This document shows, piece after piece, positions 30,426-41,443 of a DNA stretch of 64,000 nt (position 1 is its first letter; each line of letters opens with the position of its first letter). The stretch covers positions 397,001 through 461,000 of the forward strand of contig CAILHZ010000016.1 in NCBI GenBank assembly GCA_903834135.1, given 5' to 3'. This stretch comes from an uncultured Opitutia bacterium (lineage in GTDB: Bacteria > Verrucomicrobiota > Verrucomicrobiia > Opitutales > Opitutaceae). Below the pieces are notes generated by a model that saw only the letters and a list, made by a program, of their open reading frames with translations, was not told the DNA's origin and ran no database searches. A program made the position numbers and the translations under genes.

Positions 30426-31223
30426 ATGCCTGCCTTACCTACAGAAAATATGAACCAAGCAAAAGCTGCAGCCATTCAGGCTAAGGGACTTAGCAGTGGT
30501 TATGAGGGTAAACTCATTCTTTCGGATATCAATTTTAGCGTTCGCCAAGGTGAAGCTTTCTTTATTATTGGAGGCTCAGGCTGCGGGAAAAGTACTTTGC
30601 TTCGTACGTTAGTGGGATTAAATACTCCCCAAGAAGGTAGTGTGGATATCTTAGGGAAACCTTTTTCAAAAGCTGATTTACCTACTCGCCGTGCCCAATT
30701 ACGAAACATAGGCATGCTTTTTCAAAGTAGTGCACTGTGGAGTTCTCTCACATTAAGACAAAACGTAGCACTACCTTTAGAAGAACATACAGCCCTGACT
30801 AGAAGAGAGATCGACGAGATTTCTATGCTTAAGCTCGCTCAACTCGGACTTAAGGGCTACGAAGATTACTATCCAGCTGAAATCAGTGGAGGCATGAAAA
30901 AGCGTGCTGGTCTAGCGCGTGCCTTAGCGCTTGATCCTGCTATTGTGTTTTTTGATGAACCTTGGGCAGGTTTAGACCCAATCACCTCTCGGAAATTAAA
31001 TCACCAAATCAAAGACATTCAGCAAACTTTTGGGACTACCCTTGTGATTGTATCTCATGAGCTTGAATCAATTTTTGAGCTAGCTGATCGAGTGATCATG
31101 CTCGATAAAGACGCAAAAGGGATTATCGCCGAGGGGAATCCCCACGCATTACTTAAATCCACCACAGATAACCGCGTTAAAGACTTTTTGCATCGCGGAT
31201 CATCGAATAATCACCCAGTATAA
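30426..31223 (+). CDS. MlaF-like ABC ATPase
   Basis: Walker A GGSGCGKSTLLRTL, ISGGMKKRAGLARA, VFFDEPWAGLDP. Confidence 0.95.
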   Translation: MPALPTENMNQAKAAAIQAKGLSSGYEGKLILSDINFSVRQGEAFFIIGGSGCGKSTLLRTLVGLNTPQEGSVDILGKPFSKADLPTRRAQLRNIGMLFQSSALWSSLTLRQNVALPLEEHTALTRREIDEISMLKLAQLGLKGYEDYYPAEISGGMKKRAGLARALALDPAIVFFDEPWAGLDPITSRKLNHQIKDIQQTFGTTLVIVSHELESIFELADRVIMLDKDAKGIIAEGNPHALLKSTTDNRVKDFLHRGSSNNHPV

Positions 31224-31231
31224 ACGTATAC

Positions 31232-32254
31232 ATGAAGAAGGTTAGCCCAGCATCTGTAGGAGCATTCGTTATAGGAGCCTTTACGCTCGGTATTTTAGCT
31301 ATGCTTTTTTTCGGTAGCGTTAACTTTTTTAGGCACCAACAGCGTTTTCTTGTTTATTTTAATGAGTCCGTTCAAGGACTAAATCTAGGATCAGCCGTTA
31401 AGCTTAAAGGCGTTGGTGTTGGTAAGGTTGTCGATTTACACATTCTTTACGACCGTGCACTACGTAATTCCGTCATCGAGGTTGTTTGTGAATTTGATCG
31501 CAATACAATCGAAGACGAAACAGGCAAAGGTGTAGATGTAAGTGACCCCAAAGAACTACAATTTTTAGTTGATCACGGCCTGCGTGCTCAGTTAGGTGTC
31601 GTAGGCTTAGCAACAGGACTTCTTGTCGTAGAACTTGATTTCTACGATCCATCTCAATACCCCATTGAAGCAAATCATTTTGGTAATGCAAAATACCCCG
31701 TGGTTCCGCCTATGCCTTCGACGATCGCTGAGTTCCAGGCAAGTGCGACGGAAATTTTAACTAAGATCAAACATGTTGATTTCGAAGGTATAGGAAATAA
31801 CTTAAAGGGCTTACTTGTTGAAACTAGAGGGCAAATAAACGGATTAGATTTAAAAGCACTCGGTAATCAGTGGCAAAGAACGGGAGCTGCTTATGAAGAT
31901 TTGGCTAAATCTCCTGAATTAAGAGATGCGATTAAAAATCTGAATAAAACCCTAATCACAATGCAGGGTTCCTTGACCCAACTTAATCAAACGCTTGCAA
32001 CTGTAGATAAACAAACTGGCGCTAACGGAGAATCTTTGCAGACAACATTAAAAAATACTCAGGAAGCTATGCAGCAGTTTAGTGCTACAGCTCTTACAAT
32101 TGAGCATTTTATAAACACGCAGCAAAATCTAGGTGCAGATTCACATAGAGCTTTAACACAACTTTCTGAAGCAGCTGAATCAGTACAGCGGCTAGCAGAT
32201 TTCTTAGAACGTAATCCAACTGCTATACTCTCTGGAAGGGCAAATAAACCATGA
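31232..32254 (+). CDS. MlaD-like MCE protein
   Basis: Single N-term TM then VYFNESVQGLNLGSAVKLKGVGVGKV MCE motif. Confidence 0.94.
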   Translation: MKKVSPASVGAFVIGAFTLGILAMLFFGSVNFFRHQQRFLVYFNESVQGLNLGSAVKLKGVGVGKVVDLHILYDRALRNSVIEVVCEFDRNTIEDETGKGVDVSDPKELQFLVDHGLRAQLGVVGLATGLLVVELDFYDPSQYPIEANHFGNAKYPVVPPMPSTIAEFQASATEILTKIKHVDFEGIGNNLKGLLVETRGQINGLDLKALGNQWQRTGAAYEDLAKSPELRDAIKNLNKTLITMQGSLTQLNQTLATVDKQTGANGESLQTTLKNTQEAMQQFSATALTIEHFINTQQNLGADSHRALTQLSEAAESVQRLADFLERNPTAILSGRANKP

Positions 32255-32865
32255 GATCGAGATTACACATATTCACCTTATTAGCCGTACTAGCTATATC
32301 TACTGGATGCACTGTTGTGCCTTCAGCAAAAGTAGACACAACGCGCTTCTTTGTGCTCTCCGGCGCTGAGGTAAAAGAAACTCAAGCAACATCAACTTCA
32401 GGTAAAAAAATCAGTATACGGAAAATTGAAATCCCTGCTTACTTACAAACACGTTCTATTGTTGTTAAGCAGAATTCCAACGAAGTAAGAATTGAAGACA
32501 TGAACCGCTGGGCAGAACCCCTAGAATCAGCCATAGGCCGAGTTCTTAAGGTAGGCTTGCTGCAGAATTCTCACGTATCGAGTGTGGAGTTTGCTCCCCT
32601 ATCGATGGATGCAGAAAGGGATTATGATGTTTCTATCACAATCCATAAATGCGAAGGCTCGATTGAATCTATAGGTAAAATATTCGCTAAATTTTCAGCC
32701 TCGGTAGAAATATCGACCCCAAGTCCAGATAGTGAAATTGTAGCAAAATACAATTTTGTTGCCCCAGATAGCGATTGGGACGGAACTAATTTCAGCAAAT
32801 TAGCTGAAGCGCTAAGTACGGATATCTTAGCGCTTGGCAGTGATATTCCAAATCACATTCCTTAA
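32251..32865 (+). CDS. ABC-type transport auxiliary lipoprotein (PqiC-like)
   Basis: Lipobox ISTGC; IRKIEIPAYLQTRSIVVK; downstream of MCE gene. Confidence 0.85.
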   Translation: MRSRLHIFTLLAVLAISTGCTVVPSAKVDTTRFFVLSGAEVKETQATSTSGKKISIRKIEIPAYLQTRSIVVKQNSNEVRIEDMNRWAEPLESAIGRVLKVGLLQNSHVSSVEFAPLSMDAERDYDVSITIHKCEGSIESIGKIFAKFSASVEISTPSPDSEIVAKYNFVAPDSDWDGTNFSKLAEALSTDILALGSDIPNHIP

Positions 32866-34089
32866 TTACTTCAAAGCTGCAGCGATTCGCTCAAGAGCGG
32901 TCACTACATTCTCACGAGAATTAAAGGCGCTGATTCTTACGTGGCCTTCTCCGCAAGTACCAAAACCTGCTCCTGGAGTACATACCACTTGAGCCTTACT
33001 TAAGAGTAAGTCGAAAAATTCCCATGAATCTCGTCCTGTATTTACCCAAATATATGGAGCGTTATCTCCACCAACACATGGGAGCCCTAGTTTAGCCATA
33101 GCTTCGCGAATGAGTTTAGCATTACCGAGATAAAAGTCGGTTAGCGCTTTACATTGGGCTTGGCCAGCTGGCGTATAAATCGCAGCTGCTGCTTTCTGAA
33201 TAGGATACGATACGCCATTAAATTTTGTCGTATGTCTTCTATTCCAGAGTGGATGTACTGCTTGCGCATTACCTGCACTATCATATGCCATTAGAGTTTT
33301 AGGAATTACAGTGTAAGCACAGCGTGTACCTGTAAATCCAGCAGTCTTGGAATAGCTTCTAAATTCAATAGCAACCTCACGAGCTCCCTCGATTTCATAA
33401 ATACTATGCGGAATCTTAGGATCTCTAATGTAAGCCTCATAAGCTGAGTCATATAAAATGACTGCTTTATTAGCTTTTGCATATGCAATCCAAGCTGCAA
33501 GTTGCTCCCGTGTAGCAACAGCGCCTGTAGGATTATTTGGGAAACAAAGATAAATAAGATCAGCTGAAGCTTTCGGAATCGCTGGGACATAGCCATTAGC
33601 AGCATTACTGTCTAAATAAAGTACCCCCTCATAGCGTCCGTCTTTATTAAGACCAGTACGGCCCGCCATAACGTTTGTATCTACATAGACAGGATAAACA
33701 GGATCAGGAATCGCCAAGCGGATATCAGTTGAGAAAATCTCCTGAATGTTACCGCAGTCACATTTAGCCCCATCGGAAACGAAAATTTCGTCCGCTTCTA
33801 TAGAACAGCCACGAGCAGCATAGTCATGTTGAGCGATCGCATCCCTTAAAAAAGCATATCCTTGTTCTGGGCCATACCCTTTGAAGGTAGCGCGATTCGC
33901 CATTTCATCGGTAGCTGCATGAAGTGCCTCAACGCAGGCTGGTGGCAAGGGTTCTGTAACATCACCTATCCCAAGCCTAATCAGTGGCTTCTGTGGATTG
34001 GCTGCAATAAATGCATTTACCCGCCGAGCTATGTCAGCGAAGAGATATGAGGCCTTTAGCTTACTGTAGTTTTCGTTGATTTTAATCAT
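32866..34089 (-). CDS. dapL: LL-diaminopimelate aminotransferase (start [11 protein letters not shown] preferred over the upstream Met in the track)
   Basis: [69 protein letters not shown]. Confidence 0.95.
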   Translation of the reverse strand: MIKINENYSKLKASYLFADIARRVNAFIAANPQKPLIRLGIGDVTEPLPPACVEALHAATDEMANRATFKGYGPEQGYAFLRDAIAQHDYAARGCSIEADEIFVSDGAKCDCGNIQEIFSTDIRLAIPDPVYPVYVDTNVMAGRTGLNKDGRYEGVLYLDSNAANGYVPAIPKASADLIYLCFPNNPTGAVATREQLAAWIAYAKANKAVILYDSAYEAYIRDPKIPHSIYEIEGAREVAIEFRSYSKTAGFTGTRCAYTVIPKTLMAYDSAGNAQAVHPLWNRRHTTKFNGVSYPIQKAAAAIYTPAGQAQCKALTDFYLGNAKLIREAMAKLGLPCVGGDNAPYIWVNTGRDSWEFFDLLLSKAQVVCTPGAGFGTCGEGHVRISAFNSRENVVTALERIAAALK

Positions 34090-34221
34090 CTCAAAAGCTG
34101 ACGAAGTGCAAAACTTGGCCCAAGCGCAAGCTTTCAGCACAATTTAGCTGCTTTCTTGGGAGTAACTTTAGTTGATTTTATGTGGAACTTGAGGGCGAAA
34201 AATGCTTTCCTTCAACTTCTT

Positions 34222-34986
34222 ATGACAGGCACTACCTCGTCCTTGGCTCGCATCCTAGACCTCTCGCATCAACTCGGAAGAGAAGAGCGCAAACTCGCGA
34301 TCCTGGGAGAAGGTAATACATCGACACGTACAGGTCCAAAAACGTTCTTAGTTAAAGCAAGTGGATCTAACTTAGGATCCCTGAGTAAAAATGGATTAAG
34401 CGAATGCTACTTTGATAAGCTATTACCTATCTTAGATAAAAAAGGTTTAAGTGATAAAGCGATAGATGATCTGCTTTTTGCATCACGAGCGGATTCACAG
34501 GCAAAGAAACCTTCTGTTGAAGCTATATTCCACGCCTACCTACTTACGCTTCCTGGTGTTGAATTTGTAGGACACACCCACCCAGTGGCTGTGAATCAAA
34601 TTCTTTGCTCAAAAAACGCTAAATTATTTGCACGCAATCGTCTTTTTCCAGACGAAATTGTGTGCTGTGGTGTGGAGAGTGTGTTTGTTCCTTACACAGA
34701 CCCAGGTCTTAAATTAGGCCAGGCTATCAAAGCTGCTGTAGAGGCCTATATTAAACGCCTTTCAAGAGCCCCTCGTGTAATTCTGCTGGAGAGCCATGGT
34801 TTAATTGCTATTGGTCCAAGTCCTGAAGCAGTTTTAGCAGCAACGTTAATGGCTGTTAAGTCTGCTGAAATATTTACTGGTGCCTGCGTTAATTCAGGAA
34901 AGCCGAAATTCTTAACACCTGCCCAAATCACGCGCATTGCAGGAAGACCAGATGAGCACTACCGCCAAAAAGCACTAGGTCTTTAA
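34222..34986 (+). CDS. Class II aldolase/adducin family protein
   Basis: GEGNTSTRTGPKTFLVKASGS; VEFVGHTHPVAVNQIL; LLESHGLIAIG. Internal ATG 34222 likely the real start. Confidence 0.88.
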   Translation: MTGTTSSLARILDLSHQLGREERKLAILGEGNTSTRTGPKTFLVKASGSNLGSLSKNGLSECYFDKLLPILDKKGLSDKAIDDLLFASRADSQAKKPSVEAIFHAYLLTLPGVEFVGHTHPVAVNQILCSKNAKLFARNRLFPDEIVCCGVESVFVPYTDPGLKLGQAIKAAVEAYIKRLSRAPRVILLESHGLIAIGPSPEAVLAATLMAVKSAEIFTGACVNSGKPKFLTPAQITRIAGRPDEHYRQKALGL

Positions 34987-35004
34987 AAATAAACCCTTAC
35001 ATTA

Positions 35005-37197
35005 ATGAAAAGCTATAGTTACGTAAATTTTACTTGGGATGACTCCAAGGCACAAAAACTCGATCCTGTGGGTCGTCTCATTTATAGGTCGAACCTTTTA
35101 GGGAGTGATCAACGCATCACGAATACAGGAGGAGGAAACACCTCAGCAAAGATTATTGAAAAAGATCCTCTCACCTTACAGGACGCAGAGGTACTTTGGG
35201 TTAAAGGTTCAGGCGGCGACTTACGCACAAGCACGCGCGAGAACTTCTCTTCGCTTTACCAAGGTAAATTAATTGGCCTTCAAAGTTTATATGCGAGCCG
35301 TAAAGACAAAGGTCTAAAATCAGCCGCTGAAGATGATATGGTTGGGATGTACACACATGCTACATTTAATCTCAATCCAAGACCATCTTCGATCGACACC
35401 CCTCTACATAGTTTTCTAAAAGGAAAACATGTCGATCACATGCATCCAAATGCAATCATTGCGATTGCTGCTTCAAAGAATTGCGAAGCGCTTACAAAAA
35501 CAATTTTTAATTCTGAAATGGCTTACGTGCCATGGATGAGACCTGGATTTGAATTAGGTCTTGCGATGCAAGAAATTGCTAACAAAGCCCCTGCTATTCG
35601 TTCAATCATGATGGGCCAACATGGTTTCATCTCGTGGGATGATGATGAAAAGCAGTGCTACATTAGAACGCTAGATTTAATTGAAACAGCTGCTAAGTAT
35701 ATCGAAGAGAAGTACGCTGCCAAAGGGGGAGATAAAACAGTTTTCGGTGGCGCGTTATATACCTCACTTTCAGCAGAAGCACGTCAGAGTGCATTTGCAG
35801 CACTACTGCCTTGGCTTAGGGGTCAAGTGTCTCAGCAAAAACGCTTCATCGGCACTGTACAAGATGACGAGAAGATTTTACGTTTCGTTAATTCTAAAGA
35901 TGCCGCTCGCTTAGCATCACTTGGAACATCTTGTCCTGATCATTTCTTACGTACAAAGATCAAACCTTTATACGTAGCGTGGAATCCACAAAGTGAAGAT
36001 GCTGCAGTATTGAAGAGTAAGTTAACTGCAGCAATCGAGCAGTACCGTAAAGATTACGCAGAATACTACACTAAATGTAAGCACGCTAATTCGCCAGCAA
36101 TGCGTGACCCAAATCCAACAGTTATTTTAATTCCAGGTCTGGGTATGATTGCCTGGGGTAAAGATAAGTCTGAATCCCGCGTTACTGCAGAATTTTATAA
36201 CTGCGCGGTTGAAGTCATGCGCGGTGCAGAAGCAATTGATACCTACATTGCTTTGCCTCAGCAGGAAGCTTTCGATATTGAATATTGGCTACTCGAGGAA
36301 GCTAAATTGAAGCGCATGCCTGCTGAAAAAGAGCTGGCACGCCAAGTGATCATAGTGATCGGTGCAGGTTCTGGTATTGGTAAGGAAACTGCACATCGCC
36401 TTGCTCGTGAAGGTGCCCACATTGTTTGCGTTGATTTAAATGAAGCTTCAGCTCAAGCAACAGCTACAGAAATTACTGATAAATTCGGCCACGGAATCGG
36501 TGTTGCAGGGACCGGCATATCAAATTGTGGACCAGCGATCGGTCTAGCAGCTAATATTACTGACCGTGCGAGTGTTCGCCGCATGCTTGACAGTGTTGCA
36601 CTCGCTTATGGTGGATTTGATTCCATCTGTGTTACTGCAGGCACTTTTGTACCAAGTGATACCTCGGGTCATATACCAGATGATAAGTGGGCAATTACTT
36701 TTGCGATTAATGTAACAGGCAGTTACATTGTAGGTGATGAAGCTGCAAAGACGTGGAAAGAACAGGGACTTAAAGGTAATCTAGTTCTTACTACATCGGC
36801 TAATGCAGTAGTGGCTAAAAAAGGATCAGTAGCTTACGACACATCAAAAGCAGCAGCTAATCATCTTGTGCGTGAACTCGCTATGGAACTAGCGCCATTA
36901 GTACGCGTTAACGGAGTTGCTCCTGCAACAGTAGTTCAAGGTAGTGCGATGTTCCCACGTGAACGCGTAATCGGTTCATTAGCAAAGTATGCCATTCCCT
37001 ACAAAGATGATGAAGCAACTGAGTCCTTAGTTAAGAAGCTAGCTCAGTTCTATGCGGATCGCACACTTACTAAGTCACCGATTACTCCGGCAGATCAAGC
37101 AGAGGCTTACTTCCTTCTCGTCACTCAGCGCTTAAGTAAAACAACTGGCCAAGTGATTACAGTTGATGGCGGTCTTTACGAAGCATTCTTAAGATAA
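35005..37197 (+). CDS. rhaEW: Bifunctional rhamnulose-1-phosphate aldolase / short-chain dehydrogenase (RhaEW-like)
   Basis: N-term class II aldolase (TNTGGGNTSAK, HMHPNAIIAIA, MGQHGFISW) fused to SDR (VIGAGSGIGKETAHRLAREGAHIVCVD; YDTSKAAANHL). Confidence 0.92.
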   Translation: MKSYSYVNFTWDDSKAQKLDPVGRLIYRSNLLGSDQRITNTGGGNTSAKIIEKDPLTLQDAEVLWVKGSGGDLRTSTRENFSSLYQGKLIGLQSLYASRKDKGLKSAAEDDMVGMYTHATFNLNPRPSSIDTPLHSFLKGKHVDHMHPNAIIAIAASKNCEALTKTIFNSEMAYVPWMRPGFELGLAMQEIANKAPAIRSIMMGQHGFISWDDDEKQCYIRTLDLIETAAKYIEEKYAAKGGDKTVFGGALYTSLSAEARQSAFAALLPWLRGQVSQQKRFIGTVQDDEKILRFVNSKDAARLASLGTSCPDHFLRTKIKPLYVAWNPQSEDAAVLKSKLTAAIEQYRKDYAEYYTKCKHANSPAMRDPNPTVILIPGLGMIAWGKDKSESRVTAEFYNCAVEVMRGAEAIDTYIALPQQEAFDIEYWLLEEAKLKRMPAEKELARQVIIVIGAGSGIGKETAHRLAREGAHIVCVDLNEASAQATATEITDKFGHGIGVAGTGISNCGPAIGLAANITDRASVRRMLDSVALAYGGFDSICVTAGTFVPSDTSGHIPDDKWAITFAINVTGSYIVGDEAAKTWKEQGLKGNLVLTTSANAVVAKKGSVAYDTSKAAANHLVRELAMELAPLVRVNGVAPATVVQGSAMFPRERVIGSLAKYAIPYKDDEATESLVKKLAQFYADRTLTKSPITPADQAEAYFLLVTQRLSKTTGQVITVDGGLYEAFLR

Positions 37198-37201
37198 ACG
37201 T

Positions 37202-38122
37202 ATGCTTACCCGCGTTGCCGTTGTAGGTTCTGGTTCTTTAGGGATCTACTACGGCACTCGTCTTGCACTCTCTGGTCTAGACGTACGTTTCTTAATGCGA
37301 AACGATTACACGTTTGTTAAGAAAAGAAATAGCCTCGTGCTGCATCAGGGCAGTACAACAGACACCTGCAGTCCAGTTCAGATTTACAAAACAAGCCATG
37401 AAATCGGGCCTGTTGATTTGGTTCTAGTTGCACTTAAAACTACTGCTAATTCTCAATTAAAAGAGTTAGTCACTCCACTCTTAGATAAAGAGACTTCAAT
37501 TTTAACAGTACAAAATGGCCTAGGTTCAGATACACTGCTTGCAGACTATTTTGGCGCCGAGCGCGTTTTAGGCGGCCTTGCTTTCATAGCAACTAATCGG
37601 ATCTCTCCAGGCGAAGTAAAGTGCTTTCATCCAGGAAGTCTTACATTGGGAGACTATAATCATACCGTAAGACAGCGTACTCAAGCTATTGCGGAGCACT
37701 TTAATCGTGCGGGAATAAAAACACGTGTAGTTGAAAATCTAGATAGCGCTCGCTGGCATAAACTTGTTTGGAATATTCCATTCAACGGCTTAACCATAGC
37801 TAATGGTGCTATAACAACAGACTTGCTATGCGCTAATCCTGTACATTGCAAAGAAGTAAGAGCCCTCATGAAAGAGGTTCAATTGGCAGCTTCCCATTTT
37901 GGTCACACAATTACAGATGATTTCTTAAAGCAACAGTTTGATGTGACTCCCCCTATGGGAGCATACAAGCCTTCAAGTTTAGTTGATTTTATTGCAGGTA
38001 AAGAGATTGAAATTGAGGCGATATGGGGTGAGCCCTTAAGACGGGCTCAAGCTGCTGGGGCGCACCTACCCTATCTCAGCGATCTCTACAGACGAATGAA
38101 AACCCTCAGCTCACAGCGTTAG
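37202..38122 (+). CDS. 2-dehydropantoate 2-reductase family (ApbA/PanE)
   Basis: VAVVGSGSLGIYYGTRLALSG; ALKTTANSQL; KLVWNIPFNGLT. Confidence 0.92.
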   Translation: MLTRVAVVGSGSLGIYYGTRLALSGLDVRFLMRNDYTFVKKRNSLVLHQGSTTDTCSPVQIYKTSHEIGPVDLVLVALKTTANSQLKELVTPLLDKETSILTVQNGLGSDTLLADYFGAERVLGGLAFIATNRISPGEVKCFHPGSLTLGDYNHTVRQRTQAIAEHFNRAGIKTRVVENLDSARWHKLVWNIPFNGLTIANGAITTDLLCANPVHCKEVRALMKEVQLAASHFGHTITDDFLKQQFDVTPPMGAYKPSSLVDFIAGKEIEIEAIWGEPLRRAQAAGAHLPYLSDLYRRMKTLSSQR

Positions 38123-39319
38123 CTTTTTTTTGGGGGGGACGCTTCCACTAAAGCGGTCCCTTAGGTTTGTAATGGGATACTCAAAGTACTTAAAAATAAG
38201 TGCACTCAATGTTACTGTACCGACAATACCAAGAACGAACGCGCACCATCCCTGTATAGCAGAACTTTGGTTTTTTGGAAATAAGCCAGTATTAACATAA
38301 TACATGAAAGGCAGGTTCACAAAATACATTGAGTACGACCAGCGAGATAAAGACTCAATTAACCAAGCAAGCGTGCCGTTTAGCATATTTTGAATCTGCG
38401 TAGCCCAAGGCAATAAACACGCAAATCCAAGCGAGACAAAATTAAATCTAAATGTTTTTGCAAAAAAATGATTATTAAAATCTCCAGGTATATAAAGAGT
38501 AGTATAGCAAATAACCAAAATCATTAATCCTAGAAAAGCAGCGCTATGCTTGTTTCTATAAAATACCCCGGGGTAATTATGTGAAGCCCATGCGGCTAGT
38601 ACACCAGTCATCAATGCATCAAACCGTATGATAACAACTTCTCTTTGTGCAGTATGCCATAAATTATCTGCATTATTAGCATATAAAATTCTGCACAGCG
38701 TTGATGCACTGTATAGCGTTATTCCGACGAGTAAAAATGCGTTTACTCGCTTAGGATTTCTTCTAAGAACAATAAATAAAGTAAAAGCAAAAACTAAATA
38801 AAACCATTCTTCTATTCCAAGACTCCACGATTCTAAAAAGAAATCTAGTTTAGCAGATACAAGATTTTGCAGAAAAAATGAATATTTTGGTAAACGTTCC
38901 CAAAGAAAAGGCCCGCCCATAAGGGTTCCTGTTAAAATAAAATTAATGCCTAAAAAAAGGTAATAATTAGGCAAAGTCCTAAACCATCTACGTAAATAGA
39001 ATCGTTTTAATTCAGTTACTTTTGAAAGTTCTTCGCCCTGCCTAACCAGTAAACCTCCAATAAGATATCCGCTAAGAACAAAAAATAGTTCTACTCCATA
39101 AAATCCTAAATGGCCAAGATGGTAGAGATGTAATTGTCCTAGAAAACCAAGATTAACCGCAGGCACGTAGGGATAAATAAAACCCAATGAATGGGACAGT
39201 ACGACACCACCAATCGCAAAACACCTTAATAAATCTAACCCTATCAACCTGTGTTCATTATTTCCACGTGTTAATGTGGTTCTATCTAGAGCCTGGGTCA
39301 TGGTAAGATAGCATGTCAT
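38111..39319 (-). CDS. Acyltransferase 3 family membrane protein
   Basis: LIGLDLLRCFAIGGVVLSHS; GYLIGGLLVRQGEE; LESWSLGIEEWFYLVF. Confidence 0.93.
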   Translation of the reverse strand: MTCYLTMTQALDRTTLTRGNNEHRLIGLDLLRCFAIGGVVLSHSLGFIYPYVPAVNLGFLGQLHLYHLGHLGFYGVELFFVLSGYLIGGLLVRQGEELSKVTELKRFYLRRWFRTLPNYYLFLGINFILTGTLMGGPFLWERLPKYSFFLQNLVSAKLDFFLESWSLGIEEWFYLVFAFTLFIVLRRNPKRVNAFLLVGITLYSASTLCRILYANNADNLWHTAQREVVIIRFDALMTGVLAAWASHNYPGVFYRNKHSAAFLGLMILVICYTTLYIPGDFNNHFFAKTFRFNFVSLGFACLLPWATQIQNMLNGTLAWLIESLSRWSYSMYFVNLPFMYYVNTGLFPKNQSSAIQGWCAFVLGIVGTVTLSALIFKYFEYPITNLRDRFSGSVPPKKKLTL

Positions 39320-39419
39320 TACTTATTAAATCGTCAACGTCCGGCCCAATGAGGGACTCATATTACCAAATATCTAAGAAAAAGGCTGAAATCCCCATTC
39401 AGTTCTGAATACTAGAGGT

Positions 39420-41426
39420 ATGTTGAAATCATACCTTAAAGTGATTATCGCCTTGGGCTTAATTAGTGTTTCTCGGGCTTCGTTTGTACCTGAGAACTTT
39501 GATACCACCGTAAAACCCCAAGACGATTTCTATCGTTATGCAAACGGCAGCTGGCTTAAGCGCACAGCCATACCACCAGAGTATGCACGTTGGGGTTCTT
39601 TTGATGAGTTAATGCAGCGCAACATCAGTAATCTAAAACTGTTATGCGAAAGAGCCAGTGCTCAAGACAACTCACCTAGTGCAATTGAACACATGGTGGG
39701 AGACTTCTATGCAAGTGGCATGGATGAGGCAGCAATTAATCAATCAGGAGCTGCGGCATTAAATTTTGAATTTACTAAGATTAGCGCTATTGCAACTCCA
39801 GCTGATGTACTCAATGAAATAGCTAGCCTACATAAAATTGGCGTTAATGCGGGATTTGAATTCGGAAGCGAAGCGGACTTCAAAGACAGTAACCATGAGT
39901 TAGCTCAACTTGCACAAGGCGGCCTAGGTCTACCCGACCGTGACTATTACTTTAGAGACGATGATAAATCTAAAAAACTTAGAGAAGCTTATGTTAAGCA
40001 TGTTGCTAAGACATTAATGCTTTTAGGTGACTCTCAGACGTCTGCTCAAACAGGATCTCAAGCTGTAATGAAACTTGAGACCTCCCTTGCTCAAGCATCG
40101 CTTAGCGCGGTACAGCTACGTAATCCCTACGCTAGCTACCACAAGATGACCGTTCAGAAAGTAGAATCACTGGTGCCAGATTTAAATTTAACGAGCTATT
40201 TTACTTCGGTTAGAGCTCCTTCTTTTACTGATATTAATTTAGCTCATCCAGATTTCTTTAAGGCATTTTCTGTGGTATTAAATACAACACCTATCTCGGA
40301 TTGGAAAACCTACCTAAGATGGCATTTGGTCCACACTTACTCACCTTATTTAAGTGAAGACTATGTAAGAGAAAACTTTAGCTTTTACGGCGTCACCTTA
40401 ACTGGGACAAAGGTAATGAAGCCGCGCTGGAAGCGTGTGGTAACCACAATCGATCGCTCAATTGGTGAAGCACTTGGCCAACTTTATGTTAATGCCTACT
40501 TCCCAGCAGAATCCAAAGAACGCGCACTCAAACTTGTATCAAATCTTCGAGCTGCACTGGGTGATAAAATTGGTACACTTGAATGGATGGATGAAGCAAC
40601 GAAGCAAAAAGCCAGAGAAAAGCTAAATTCGTTTACAGTTAAAATTGGATATCCTGATACATGGCGTGACTACAGTAATCTTGTAATCAATCGCGGTCCA
40701 TATGTGCTAAATGTGTTAAAAGCTAATGCCTTTGAAGTAAGAAGAAATTTAATACGCATTGGTAAAGAAGTAGACAAATCTGAATGGGGAATGAGTACAC
40801 CAACGGTCAACGCCTATTATAACCCACTTCAAAATGAAATTGTTTTTCCAGCAGGTATTTTACAGCCTCCGTTTTTTGATGCGAAAGCAGATGACGCTGT
40901 TAATTACGGCGGGATTGGAGCTGTCATAGGCCACGAAATGACCCACGGCTTTGATGATCAAGGTCGTCAATTTGATAGTCATGGAAACCTAACCAATTGG
41001 TGGTCAAAAGAGTCTGAGCAGAAATTTAAGGTACGCTCTGCTGCTATCGTAGATCAATTTAATGGTTACTTTCCAATCTCAGATCTACATATCAATGGTC
41101 AGTTAACTCAGGGTGAAAACATAGCTGACTTAGGCGGTCTTAAAATCGCATATGCAGGCCTGCAGAAAGCACTAGCAGACCAATCTCGCGATAAAATCGA
41201 TGGCTTTACGCCTGAGCAAAGATTCTTCATCAGCTTTGCTTCTGTTTGGGCAGGTAAGATGACTCCCGAGAGTCTGCGCTTACAATTAAACACAAACCCA
41301 CATTCACCTGGAGAATTCCGCACAAACGGACCTCTGTCTAATTTAGATGAATTTGCCCAAGCCTTCAATGTACCCGAAGGTGCTGGTATGCGTAGATCTG
41401 CTGATAAACGTTTTACAATTTGGTGA
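39420..41426 (+). CDS. M13 family metallopeptidase (paralog 1)
   Basis: VKPQDDFYRYANGSWL; NEIVFPAGILQPPFF; VIGHEMTHGFDDQGRQFD; GENIADLGGLKIAY. Confidence 0.96.
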   Translation: MLKSYLKVIIALGLISVSRASFVPENFDTTVKPQDDFYRYANGSWLKRTAIPPEYARWGSFDELMQRNISNLKLLCERASAQDNSPSAIEHMVGDFYASGMDEAAINQSGAAALNFEFTKISAIATPADVLNEIASLHKIGVNAGFEFGSEADFKDSNHELAQLAQGGLGLPDRDYYFRDDDKSKKLREAYVKHVAKTLMLLGDSQTSAQTGSQAVMKLETSLAQASLSAVQLRNPYASYHKMTVQKVESLVPDLNLTSYFTSVRAPSFTDINLAHPDFFKAFSVVLNTTPISDWKTYLRWHLVHTYSPYLSEDYVRENFSFYGVTLTGTKVMKPRWKRVVTTIDRSIGEALGQLYVNAYFPAESKERALKLVSNLRAALGDKIGTLEWMDEATKQKAREKLNSFTVKIGYPDTWRDYSNLVINRGPYVLNVLKANAFEVRRNLIRIGKEVDKSEWGMSTPTVNAYYNPLQNEIVFPAGILQPPFFDAKADDAVNYGGIGAVIGHEMTHGFDDQGRQFDSHGNLTNWWSKESEQKFKVRSAAIVDQFNGYFPISDLHINGQLTQGENIADLGGLKIAYAGLQKALADQSRDKIDGFTPEQRFFISFASVWAGKMTPESLRLQLNTNPHSPGEFRTNGPLSNLDEFAQAFNVPEGAGMRRSADKRFTIW

Positions 41427-41443
41427 TCATTTAATTACTAGTC

